Source: Litoreibacter janthinus
Lineage (GTDB): Bacteria; Pseudomonadota; Alphaproteobacteria; Rhodobacterales; Rhodobacteraceae
NCBI RefSeq assembly: GCF_900111945.1
Contig: NZ_FOYO01000001.1
Coordinates: forward strand, 2,673,751-2,737,750
Direction of reading: 5' to 3'
DNA length: 64,000 nt
Part shown: positions 35,041 to 45,035 of the stretch, in pieces
How positions within the stretch are numbered: the first letter of the stretch is position 1
Layout: each line of letters starts with the position of its first letter
Made by a program: the position numbers and the translations under genes
The notes under the pieces: generated by a model
Told to the model about the DNA's origin: nothing
Database searches by the model: none
The model's input: only the letters and a program-made list of their open reading frames with translations

Positions 35041-36317
35041 GTCATGGACGTGTAGCCGGAGGCAGGCACATCGATGCGCGACCGCGACTGCGGGCGATCA
35101 TGATAGCGATCATAGAGCGTCAACGGTCCTGCCGTGATCTGGAAGTAATCGTAGTCTTTAGGCCGGTCAAAGGCGCAAAGATACTGGAAATGCAGCCGGA
35201 AGAAGCGCCAGCGCAACTCCGCCCACCGCTCAGGGCTGAGGCTTTGTGTGAAGGCGGCAGAAAACACCAGCGGCCATTTCTTACCCTTAGGCTCAACGCC
35301 GCTCACGGATACCGGATCGCACAGCGCAAAGGCGCAGCCATCCCCCGGCGCAGTGACATCAATCCATGTAAGCGCATCGCTGGACGACAAGAAGTGTAAG
35401 TCGCCACGCAATCGATCCGCCTTGGGCAGGAAGGAGACCATCGGCACCACCTGCCCTAAACTCAGAAATGCCAGTTTCGGCCCGTTTGCAGGCACGCCGC
35501 CCTCGCGGATCAAGTCAGCGAGGATCGACACCGCCAAATGCGCGCCGGAAGAATGGCCCACAACCAGAACTTCGTCCACGTCGTCTTGCAAAGCCGCTGC
35601 GATGACGTCGACAAATTCCGCCATGCGCTCTTCCAGTGCGGGCGGGTTGGCCCCCATCCAGCGGGCGGAATAGGCGTAATCATGCATCAGATAGTACGCG
35701 TAGATTTTACCGTCTTTGGATTTGAACCATCGCAGGATCAACACCACGATGGACAACGTCAGCGCCCAGCCCAAGGCTTCGAATATCCACACATAATGGC
35801 CGGATATCAACGGGCCGAAAACCCAGCGAAGCAGCCGCTCGCCGCCCCATTCCAAAACCCGTCCCGCGACGCGGCCCAGCACCCATGCCACCAGCAGTTG
35901 CAATAGCAACATGCCAATGGGATACAGCGCCGCGATGATTGGCCCTTTGCGCAGGCGCATCAGCCGGAACAGAGCCCCTGTCGAGATATAAGCAAACGCT
36001 GTGCGCAGAAGCTGCAAGTAGGTTGCTGGGATGGAATTCGACATTGAACTGCGCACGATGTCAGACCACACCAACACATCGACCTGCGCGTTGGTGCGCT
36101 TCCCGTCGATCTCTGATGCGGCATACCAGCCGTAGATTTCTTCACCTGTTTTCGGTTTTAGATCAACCTGATAACCGCTGATCTTCGCCTGCTCCGCGCC
36201 CTCTTTCCGGTAAAGCTCTCGGTAGCGGCGGGGATGAATGGGATCATAGCCGGGGATGTAAAACACCCGCCGTCTTTGCACGCTTTGTGCCTGCTTGTGA
36301 TCTGCCACCTCATTCAT
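35037..36317 (-). CDS. Membrane-inserted alpha/beta-hydrolase-like protein
   Basis: The protein has 426 residues. Residues 17-25 (RVFYIPGYD) give a hydrolase oxyanion strand. GHSSG at 254-258 is a nucleophile elbow with Ser257 or Ser256. Two transmembrane helices at about 125-150 and 175-197 sit between them, an unusual insertion into the hydrolase fold. It may be a lipid-acting esterase at the inner membrane. The end overlaps the P450 start by four bases, so the pair could hydrolyse and oxidise one lipid-like substrate. Confidence 0.65.
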   Translation of the reverse strand: MNEVADHKQAQSVQRRRVFYIPGYDPIHPRRYRELYRKEGAEQAKISGYQVDLKPKTGEEIYGWYAASEIDGKRTNAQVDVLVWSDIVRSSMSNSIPATYLQLLRTAFAYISTGALFRLMRLRKGPIIAALYPIGMLLLQLLVAWVLGRVAGRVLEWGGERLLRWVFGPLISGHYVWIFEALGWALTLSIVVLILRWFKSKDGKIYAYYLMHDYAYSARWMGANPPALEERMAEFVDVIAAALQDDVDEVLVVGHSSGAHLAVSILADLIREGGVPANGPKLAFLSLGQVVPMVSFLPKADRLRGDLHFLSSSDALTWIDVTAPGDGCAFALCDPVSVSGVEPKGKKWPLVFSAAFTQSLSPERWAELRWRFFRLHFQYLCAFDRPKDYDYFQITAGPLTLYDRYHDRPQSRSRIDVPASGYTSMT

Positions 36318-36399
36318 TGCCGCACGTTAGCCCGCGTTTTGGGCAAAAGTAAGAACCGTGCACGTGGACAAGCACAGTCGTGTCCCCTAGATCACTACT

Positions 36400-36627
36400 A
36401 TGGATTTTGACGCTGAACTTGACGCTTTGGGGCTGCTTTGCCCCCTGCCGGTGCTGAAGGCACGCAAGCGGTTGCAGGCCTTGTCTTCGGGGCAGGTTTT
36501 GCGCGTATTGGCTGACGATCCGGCAGCCCTGATCGACATGCCACATTTCTGCGCCGAAGCCGGCCATGAACTGGTGTCAGTGGCCGACGCAGACGCGCAT
36601 CAAATCTACCATTTGCGCAAGGGCTAA
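36400..36627 (+). CDS. TusA-family sulfur carrier protein
   Basis: The protein has 75 residues. The active Cys lies in LCPLPVLKARKRL, the CPxP motif of TusA/SirA proteins that carry persulfide sulfur for tRNA thiolation or other sulfur routes. The C-terminal sheet has the usual ADDPAALIDMPHFC pattern. It is convergent with the large iorAB-like gene five bases away, so each runs into the other's terminator zone. It is monocistronic. Confidence 0.9.
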   Translation: MDFDAELDALGLLCPLPVLKARKRLQALSSGQVLRVLADDPAALIDMPHFCAEAGHELVSVADADAHQIYHLRKG

Positions 36628-36632
36628 CGCGC

Positions 36633-39600
36633 TTACTGTGCCGCCATTGACGGCTCTGCCGCGTTCAAGGCCGCCAGCAATTCTTCCCGCCGTTTCGCCG
36701 CTTTCTTTTCGTTGGCATCCTTCACCGGTCCGAAACCGCGAATTTGCAGCGGCAATTCCGCCAGAGCGATAGCTGCTTCACGGTTGGAGGCGGCAAGGAT
36801 CTTAGGTAAATCAGCCTCATATTGCTTGATCAACGCGCGCTCCGTCTTGCGCTCGGCGCTATAGCCAAACGGATCGAACGGAGTGCCACGCAGGCCTTTC
36901 ATCTTCGCCAGAATCCGGAACGCGCGGACCATCCAAGGGCCGTATTCCCGTTTGATCGGGCGGCCGTTCGCACCCATCTTCGACAAGATCGGAGGAGCGA
37001 GGTGGTAGGTGAGCTTCAAGTCACCATCAAACGCCTCACGGGCCTTCGCCTCGGTCTCCAGGTGCAGGCGCGCGACTTCGTATTCATCCTTGTAGCTCAA
37101 GAGCTTGTGGTAGCCTTTTGCTACGGCTTCCTTCAGCGCTGGATCGTCGATTTTGGTTAAAGCGTTCTCATACCGTTTTGCCAGACGGCCAGACTGATAG
37201 GCCTGCAAATGCCTGCTACGAAACGCTATTTTGTCATCCAACGACTTGGGCAGGCCCAAAACCTTGTTTTCAGTGTAGCTTGCCGCATCTTGCGGGTGCT
37301 CAGCGGCCCAGCGGCCAAGCTCGAACGCACGTTTGTTGCGCTCTGGCGCGGCACCGTTCAACTCGATCGCCTGCATCAGCGCGTCATGGCTGATCGGAAG
37401 CAAACCACGCTGCCACGCCGCCCCGAAGATCATCATGTTGGAGTAAATGCTGTCGCCCATCAGCACACGGGCGAGTTCCGACGCATCAAAGAACTGCACC
37501 TCATCTTGTAGCCGCGCCTGAAGTGAAAGCTGTAGACGATCCGAGGGTATCTTGAACTCTGTGTCACGGGTGAAATCGCCTGTGACGATCTCATGATTGT
37601 TCACGACAGCGCCGGTGCGATTGGTCGTCATCAGCCCCATGGTTTTGGCCCCAGCCGTCACCACCAAATCACCGCCAATGACAGCGTCAGCCTCGCCTGT
37701 GGCGACGCGGATCGCGCTGATGTCTTCGGGAGCATTCGCAAGGCGGCAATGGATATGAACCGCGCCGCCCTTCTGCGCGAGCCCCGCCATTTCCATCATC
37801 CCCGCGCCTTTTCCGTCGATATGAGCCGCCATCGCCAAAACAGCACCGATGGTTACGACGCCCGTGCCGCCGACACCTGTGATCACAACGTTATGGGTGC
37901 CTGCGATCACCGGAAGCGTTGGTGAGGGAAGATCGGGTAGATCCACCTCTGCGGTGGCTTGTTTCTTTAATTGCGCGCCTTCCACCGTCACGAAGGACGG
38001 GCAGAAGCCGTTCACGCAGGAGAAGTCCTTGTTGCAGGAGGACTGGTCAATGGCGCGTTTACGGCCAAGCTCTGTCTCTGCCGGAATGATCGAAACGCAG
38101 TTGGATTGAACGCCGCAATCGCCACAGCCCTCGCAAACATCCGTGTTGATGAATACGCGCTTGTCTGGGTCGGGAAACAGACCACGCTTGCGGCGGCGAC
38201 GCTTCTCGGCGGCGCAGGTTTGAATGTAAACAATGGCAGATACACCTTTGACCTTGCTCAGTTTTTCCTGAACAACGGGCATCTGGTCGCGCTCAAAACG
38301 CTCCACGTCGGACGGGAATTGCGAGAAGTCGACATCTTCCTTCTCGTCATAGACCACCACCAAATCCTTGATGCCCATCGCGCGCAGTTCAGCCACGATG
38401 CGCGGGGCATCCAGCCCGCCATCATTGCCTTGCCCGCCGGTCATCGCCACGGCGTCATTATAGAGGACTTTATAAGTGATGTTGGTGCCCGCCGCGACGG
38501 CCGCGCGGATGGCCTGAATGCCGGAGTGGTTATAGGTCCCGTCGCCAATGTTCTGAAAAACGTGATCACGGGTGCTGAATGGCGCTTCGCCAATCCAGTT
38601 TGCGCCCTCGCCGCCCATCTGAGTGAAACCGACGGTCTCCCGATCCATCCATTGCACCATGTAGTGACACCCGATCCCCGCATAGGCGCGAGAGCCTTCG
38701 GGCACCTTGGTCGAGGAGTTATGCGGGCAGCCGGAGCAGAAATACGGCAGGCGCGCCGCGATGTCCTGAGCATTGTCGGACCGCCGTGCCTCTGCCAGCT
38801 TCGCCAAGCCAGCCTCGATCCGGTCGGTGCGGCGCCCCTCTTCGATCAGGATACCTCCGATTTTTTCGGCAATATCAATGGGATCAAGCGCTGCGCGCGT
38901 CGGGAACAACTCCATCCGGCGTCCATGTTCCCAAGTATCACCCTTGTGCCAGCCATAGACGCGCTGGCCGTGGTGATCGTCAAACAGCGCCTCTTTGACC
39001 TGCACCTCGATCAGCTTGCGCTTTTCCTCGACGACGATGATCAAATCCAGTTCTTCCGCGAAATCGTGGAAGCTGTCCATGTCCAGCGGCCAGACCTGTC
39101 CGACTTTGTAGGTGGTGATGCCAAGCCGCTCGGCCTCGGCTGCGTCGATGCCGAGCAGCGACAGCGCGTGGACCAGATCAAGGTAGTTCTTGCCGGCAGC
39201 CACAAAGCCAATCTTCGCGCCGGGCTTTCCCCAAACACGTTTGTCGATTTTATTCGCCTTTGCAAAGGCTTCCGCTGCAAACCTGCGGTGATCAATCACG
39301 CGCGCCTCTTGCAGCTGCGGCGTATCAACCAGCCGGATATTCAGCCCGCCTTCAGGCATATCAAACTCTGGCGTGATGAATTGCATCCGGTCGGGACGAC
39401 CATCGACGACGGACGTAACCTCGATCGTGTCTTTCATGGTCTTAAGCCCGACCCACAGGCCGGAGAACCGCGACAGGGCCCAGCCATACATGCCGTAGTC
39501 AAGTATTTCCTGCACACCTGCTGGCGACAGAACCGGCATATAGGCATCAACCATTGCCCAGTCGGATTGGTGCAACGTGGTCGAGGATTCACCCGTATGG

Positions 39601-40040
39601 TCATCCCCCATCGCCATCAGCACCCCCCCATTGGGGGACGTGCCCGCCATATTGGCGTGGCGCATCACGTCGCCGGATCGGTCCACACCCGGGCCTTTGC
39701 CGTACCAAAGGCCAAAGACGCCGTCATATCGCCCCTCGCCCCGCAGTTCCGCCTGCTGGGAGCCCCAGATCGCGGTCGCGGCCAGGTCTTCGTTCAGACC
39801 AAGTTGAAACTTGATATCGGCAGGCCCAAGCACTTTGGCGGCTTTGGTCATCTGCATGTCGACCGCGCCCAAAGGCGAGCCGCGATACCCCGTAACGAAT
39901 CCGGCGGTGTTCAGCCCTGCCGCGGCGTCCCGCGCCTTTTGCATCAGCATCAAACGCACAAGCGCCTGAGTGCCGTTCAGGAGAACTGGTGACTTCTCAA
40001 GGTCATACCGGTCATTCAGTGAAATAGATTGATCGCCCAT
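36633..40040 (-). CDS. Indolepyruvate:ferredoxin oxidoreductase, fused alpha-beta form
   Basis: The protein has 1135 residues and joins the IorA and IorB parts in one chain. The N-terminal pyruvate-ferredoxin oxidoreductase domain is followed by a TPP-binding region (GDGTYNHSG, then NDAVAMTGGQ near 540). A ferredoxin-like cluster follows with CEGCGDCGVQSNC and a second Cys set ending FCPSF. The gamma domain (VVITGVGGTGVVTIG) and a C-terminal DUF6537-type region complete it. It oxidatively decarboxylates aryl-pyruvates to acyl-CoA. The ATG at 40040 has GGGAGG before it. Confidence 0.93.
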   Translation of the reverse strand: MGDQSISLNDRYDLEKSPVLLNGTQALVRLMLMQKARDAAAGLNTAGFVTGYRGSPLGAVDMQMTKAAKVLGPADIKFQLGLNEDLAATAIWGSQQAELRGEGRYDGVFGLWYGKGPGVDRSGDVMRHANMAGTSPNGGVLMAMGDDHTGESSTTLHQSDWAMVDAYMPVLSPAGVQEILDYGMYGWALSRFSGLWVGLKTMKDTIEVTSVVDGRPDRMQFITPEFDMPEGGLNIRLVDTPQLQEARVIDHRRFAAEAFAKANKIDKRVWGKPGAKIGFVAAGKNYLDLVHALSLLGIDAAEAERLGITTYKVGQVWPLDMDSFHDFAEELDLIIVVEEKRKLIEVQVKEALFDDHHGQRVYGWHKGDTWEHGRRMELFPTRAALDPIDIAEKIGGILIEEGRRTDRIEAGLAKLAEARRSDNAQDIAARLPYFCSGCPHNSSTKVPEGSRAYAGIGCHYMVQWMDRETVGFTQMGGEGANWIGEAPFSTRDHVFQNIGDGTYNHSGIQAIRAAVAAGTNITYKVLYNDAVAMTGGQGNDGGLDAPRIVAELRAMGIKDLVVVYDEKEDVDFSQFPSDVERFERDQMPVVQEKLSKVKGVSAIVYIQTCAAEKRRRRKRGLFPDPDKRVFINTDVCEGCGDCGVQSNCVSIIPAETELGRKRAIDQSSCNKDFSCVNGFCPSFVTVEGAQLKKQATAEVDLPDLPSPTLPVIAGTHNVVITGVGGTGVVTIGAVLAMAAHIDGKGAGMMEMAGLAQKGGAVHIHCRLANAPEDISAIRVATGEADAVIGGDLVVTAGAKTMGLMTTNRTGAVVNNHEIVTGDFTRDTEFKIPSDRLQLSLQARLQDEVQFFDASELARVLMGDSIYSNMMIFGAAWQRGLLPISHDALMQAIELNGAAPERNKRAFELGRWAAEHPQDAASYTENKVLGLPKSLDDKIAFRSRHLQAYQSGRLAKRYENALTKIDDPALKEAVAKGYHKLLSYKDEYEVARLHLETEAKAREAFDGDLKLTYHLAPPILSKMGANGRPIKREYGPWMVRAFRILAKMKGLRGTPFDPFGYSAERKTERALIKQYEADLPKILAASNREAAIALAELPLQIRGFGPVKDANEKKAAKRREELLAALNAAEPSMAAQ

Positions 40041-40189
40041 GCCGCGCCTCCCAGTGCTCAGGTTATTCGCATTATAGGTCACAAAAGCTGACCTATCAAA
40101 TGATTTTTCCAAATGATCTCTTTTCGGTTTAGCCCCCGACAGGTTACATGGGCGAAATCGAACGCGTTATGATAGAAAGTGGGTCCTTT

Positions 40190-41095
40190 ATGGATTGGGA
40201 CAAGTTGAGAATTTTTCATGCGGTTGCTGATGCGGGCAGCCTGACACATGCGGGCGACACCCTACACCTATCACAATCCGCCGTGTCGCGGCAGGTGCGC
40301 GCGTTGGAAGACTCTCTTAACACCACCCTGTTCCACCGCCATGCGCGCGGCCTGATCCTGACGGAGCAAGGCGAGTTGCTGTTTGACGCGACCCGCGCCA
40401 TGACCAAGCGCCTTGATGCTGCATCGGCCCGCATTCGAGACAGCGAAGAAGAAGTGTTCGGCGAACTGCGCGTGACCACAACCATCGGCTTCGGCTCGCT
40501 TTGGCTGGCTCCGCGCTTGTCGAGTTTCTATGCCAACTATCCCGATCTGAATATCGACCTGATGCTGGACGAGCGCGTGCTGGATTTGCCCATGCGCGAA
40601 GCAGATGTTGCGATCCGAATGAAAGAGCCGTCGCAGGCTGATCTGGTGCGCAAACGGCTGATGTCGGTTCGGATGCGCCTTTATGCGTCGCGTCACTATC
40701 TGACCACGCACGATATTCCGCAAACCATGGAAGACCTGCAGAACCACCGCCTGATCTGCCAAAACGTCAATTCCGAGCAGGTTTCAGCTGGTGCGACTTT
40801 GGTGCGCGAACTGATCAGCTACGACCTGCCCAATCTTTTAACGGTGAACAACTATTTTGGCTGTCTTCAAGCGGTGCGCAACGATCTGGGCGTGGGCGTC
40901 CTGCCGGATTACGTGGCAATCGACGACCCGGAACTGGTGCGTGTGCTGCCGGAAGTCGAATCGAACGCCGTGCCGGTTTTCCTCGCCTTTCCCGAAGAAC
41001 TCCGGCAGTCCAAACGCATTTCGGCCTTCCGCGACTTCGTCGTTGAGCAGATCAGTGAACAGAAGAAACGCGTGCAAATGTCTGAAAAGGATTAA
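40190..41095 (+). CDS. LysR family transcriptional regulator
   Basis: The protein has 301 residues from the ATG at 40190, where the conserved opening MDWDKLRIFHAVADAGSLT begins; an in-frame ATG at 40148 would add 14 residues. The N-terminal HTH (LSQSAVSRQVRALE) is followed by a LysR substrate-binding domain. It is divergent from the iorAB-like gene with about 150 bp between, so control of that gene is possible. The HTH region is the type highly conserved across Rhodobacteraceae. Confidence 0.88.
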   Translation: MDWDKLRIFHAVADAGSLTHAGDTLHLSQSAVSRQVRALEDSLNTTLFHRHARGLILTEQGELLFDATRAMTKRLDAASARIRDSEEEVFGELRVTTTIGFGSLWLAPRLSSFYANYPDLNIDLMLDERVLDLPMREADVAIRMKEPSQADLVRKRLMSVRMRLYASRHYLTTHDIPQTMEDLQNHRLICQNVNSEQVSAGATLVRELISYDLPNLLTVNNYFGCLQAVRNDLGVGVLPDYVAIDDPELVRVLPEVESNAVPVFLAFPEELRQSKRISAFRDFVVEQISEQKKRVQMSEKD

Positions 41096-41107
41096 TTTAG
41101 GGGTTGA

Positions 41108-41124
41108 TATGCGCTGAGCGCATA
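41108..41124. repeat. Small inverted repeat after the LysR gene
   Basis: TATGCGC-TGA-GCGCATA has perfect seven-base arms and lies 13 bp past the LysR stop. It may be a weak hairpin in the 3' end or an operator. Confidence 0.35.
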
Positions 41125-41232
41125 CCGGTTATGCTTTAAAAACTGCCTATTTTTCTTGATCCAAGCGGTCTGGATGCCTACTTCACAGTCATCGGGAGAC
41201 ATTATGTGTTTCCCACCTCCCTGTTGGACTTC

Positions 41233-41261
41233 GGCCGAGCTTTATGCTCGGCCTTTTTTTT
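41233..41261 (+). terminator. Strong Rho-independent terminator
   Basis: GGCCGAGC, loop TTTAT and GCTCGGCC form a perfect eight-base stem followed by eight T. Confidence 0.92.
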
Positions 41262-41321
41262 GGGCAATTAGGTTTTAGCTTGCCCTTGTGGTATTCTTTT
41301 TCCCGATATCAGGAGATTCAA

Positions 41322-41687
41322 ATGTTACTCGTTGTATTCGGTTTGGACGGCATCACACCTTGGGTCGTGCTTATCCTGATGCTCGTCTTACTTGCGATCG
41401 GGGTTATGGAGTATCTAGGCGCGTTCAATCGCTTTTCTCCGAAACAGCAGGTCGACACAGCTATCGGCTACCAAGAATTGTCGGGCATGGCCGGAAAAAA
41501 CCCCAGCCAGGATGAGGTGTCGCGCCAAGTCGCAGCTTTGAAATTGTCGAAAGAAGAAGCGCAACTCCTTTTTAATGTCTTCAACAGTCAGGAAAAAGCC
41601 AATGGCGGGCGAAATTCAGCGGCGTGGCGACAGAAAGTCATAATTGCCCTGCAAGCTTGGATCGCGTCCCTGACGAAAGAAGAATAG
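41322..41687 (+). CDS. Hypothetical protein with N-terminal transmembrane helix
   Basis: The protein has 121 residues. One transmembrane helix lies at about 8-30 (WVVLILMLVLLAIGVMEYLG). The soluble remainder is helical, with LKLSKEEAQLLFNVFNSQEK and WRQKVIIALQAWIASL. CAGGAG nine bases before the ATG at 41322 fixes the start; a longer frame upstream would run through the terminator. I recognise no family. It lies 75 bp upstream of purL but has no evident link to it. Confidence 0.65.
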   Translation: MLLVVFGLDGITPWVVLILMLVLLAIGVMEYLGAFNRFSPKQQVDTAIGYQELSGMAGKNPSQDEVSRQVAALKLSKEEAQLLFNVFNSQEKANGGRNSAAWRQKVIIALQAWIASLTKEE

Positions 41688-41762
41688 CCCATCCCCCCTT
41701 CCCCCTGCGGCCCCTGTGCAATATGAGGTGCGCAAGCAGAACTGATCTGGGGAATTCACGGA

Positions 41763-43922
<2,160 letters not shown>

Positions 43923-43994
43923 ACGTGGGTTGTCACCCACCGAACGGCTGCCTACCTTCATAACGAACGAACCTCACAGGAGCCCCGTGCGCCC

Positions 43995-44219
43995 ATGCAA
44001 CCCAAAGATATCGAGGATTTGATCCGCGTCGCGTTCCCCAATGCTAAAATCGCCGTTGAGGGCGATGATGGCGCGCATTTCTCGGCGCTCGTGGTGGATG
44101 AAAGCTTCAAAGGTCAGAACCGCGTGCAACAACAGCGCGCGGTCATGGCCTCAGTAAAAGACAAAGTGGACAGCGGCGAATTGCACGCGCTGGCCCTGAC
44201 AACAAAAGCACCGGAGTAA
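43995..44219 (+). CDS. BolA family protein
   Basis: The protein has 74 residues with the BolA/IbaG fold and the conserved VVDESFKGQNRVQQQRAVMA helix. Its His (GDDGAHFSA) is a cluster-ligand candidate. BolA pairs with CGFS glutaredoxins to bind a [2Fe-2S] cluster; the very next gene, three bases later, encodes such a glutaredoxin. CAGGAG lies 12 bases before the ATG. Confidence 0.92.
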   Translation: MQPKDIEDLIRVAFPNAKIAVEGDDGAHFSALVVDESFKGQNRVQQQRAVMASVKDKVDSGELHALALTTKAPE

Positions 44220-44222
44220 GTG

Positions 44223-44585
44223 ATGACTGACGCAAACACCCAGATCAAAGAAACCGTGGACAGCAACGATGTTGTCTTGTTCATGAAAGGCACGTCTCAG
44301 ATGCCGCAATGTGGCTTTTCGTCCAAAGTGGCGGGCGTTCTGAACTACATGGGCGTCGACTACAAGGACGTGAACGTGCTGGCCGATGACGCAATCCGGT
44401 CCGGCATCAAGGAATTCTCGGATTGGCCGACGATCCCGCAGCTTTACGTCAAAGGCGAATTCGTCGGCGGCTGCGATATCATCACCGAGATGACGCTGTC
44501 CGGCGAGTTGGATACCCTGCTTGAGCAAAACGGTGTTAGCTTCGACAAGGACGCGGCCAACAAGATCCGCGAACATAACAGCTAA
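44223..44585 (+). CDS. grxD: Monothiol glutaredoxin Grx4 family
   Basis: The protein has 120 residues. The active site is CGFS at residues 30-33. Glutathione-binding features are K22, WPTIPQLY with its cis-Pro, and GGCD. It carries and transfers [2Fe-2S] clusters with BolA. The ATG at 44223 is preferred over a GTG at 44220. It is followed 12 bases later by a related but degenerate copy. Confidence 0.95.
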   Translation: MTDANTQIKETVDSNDVVLFMKGTSQMPQCGFSSKVAGVLNYMGVDYKDVNVLADDAIRSGIKEFSDWPTIPQLYVKGEFVGGCDIITEMTLSGELDTLLEQNGVSFDKDAANKIREHNS

Positions 44586-44597
44586 AGGGCCAAGATC

Positions 44598-44963
44598 ATG
44601 AGCGATGAGATTGAAGAATACCTGAATGATATCTTCTCTGAGCATCGCGTGGTCTTGTTCATGAATGGCGGGGTTCAAGCCCCGACGGACGCGGAGTCGA
44701 TGATGGCGCGCGACATTCTTGGCGCGTTGAAAATTGATTTCCATCCCGTCGATGTCAGCCGCGATCCGCGCTTGCTTGCCGCTGTTCAGCAACGTTCGGA
44801 CTGGCAACAAGTGGCGCAGTTTTTCATCGATGGCCAGTTCATCTGTGACAGCTACAACCTGACGCCCGCGCTGAAGTCCAAACAGCTGGACAAAATCCTG
44901 ACCTCGAAAAAGGTTCCTTTTGACGAGGCCGTGGCCCAGCAGTTCCGCGACATGAACCCTTAG
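44598..44963 (+). CDS. Degenerate glutaredoxin-like protein, active site lost
   Basis: The protein has 121 residues and aligns end to end with the preceding GrxD ([68 protein letters not shown]). CGFS is replaced by DAES (31-34), the cis-Pro segment TIP by QVA, and the GG of GGCD is gone. It can bind neither glutathione nor a cluster in the usual way. It looks like a tandem duplicate kept for another job, perhaps as a partner of GrxD or BolA. The reading frame and ribosome spacing are intact, so it is not a pseudogene. Confidence 0.8.
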   Translation: MSDEIEEYLNDIFSEHRVVLFMNGGVQAPTDAESMMARDILGALKIDFHPVDVSRDPRLLAAVQQRSDWQQVAQFFIDGQFICDSYNLTPALKSKQLDKILTSKKVPFDEAVAQQFRDMNP

Positions 44964-44978
44964 GGTGACGCCGTCCAC

Positions 44979-45020
44979 AAAAAAGCCCGGCTGAAGACCT
45001 CTTCTGCCGGGCTTTTTTTG
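44979..45020. terminator. Bidirectional terminator between grx-like gene and tkt
   Basis: AAAAGCCCGGC and GCCGGGCTTTT pair over 11 bases around a 14-nt loop, with A and T runs outside. It ends the bolA-grx transcript and the convergent tkt transcript. Confidence 0.92.
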
Positions 45021-45035
45021 TTTTAGGTTAGCCCC

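Larger units (their letters stand above)
41100..41261 (+). ncRNA. Candidate small RNA with strong terminator
   Basis: The 226-bp space between the LysR gene and the next gene ends in a textbook terminator at 41233-41261. A weak promoter TTGATC-17-TACTTC (41156-41184) would give an RNA of about 70 nt. It contains CCCACCTCCC, similar to the anti-ribosome-binding-site motifs of Rhodobacter CcsR-type sRNAs. The same stretch could also encode a 24-residue peptide from the ATG at 41204, preceded by GGGAG. An sRNA, a leader peptide or the plain LysR 3' end are all possible. Confidence 0.4.

Noticed and set aside
37971..39992. 673-codon open frame on the plus strand
   Set aside because: It is antisense to the indolepyruvate oxidoreductase gene, has no ribosome binding site or family resemblance, and reflects the codon bias of the real gene.
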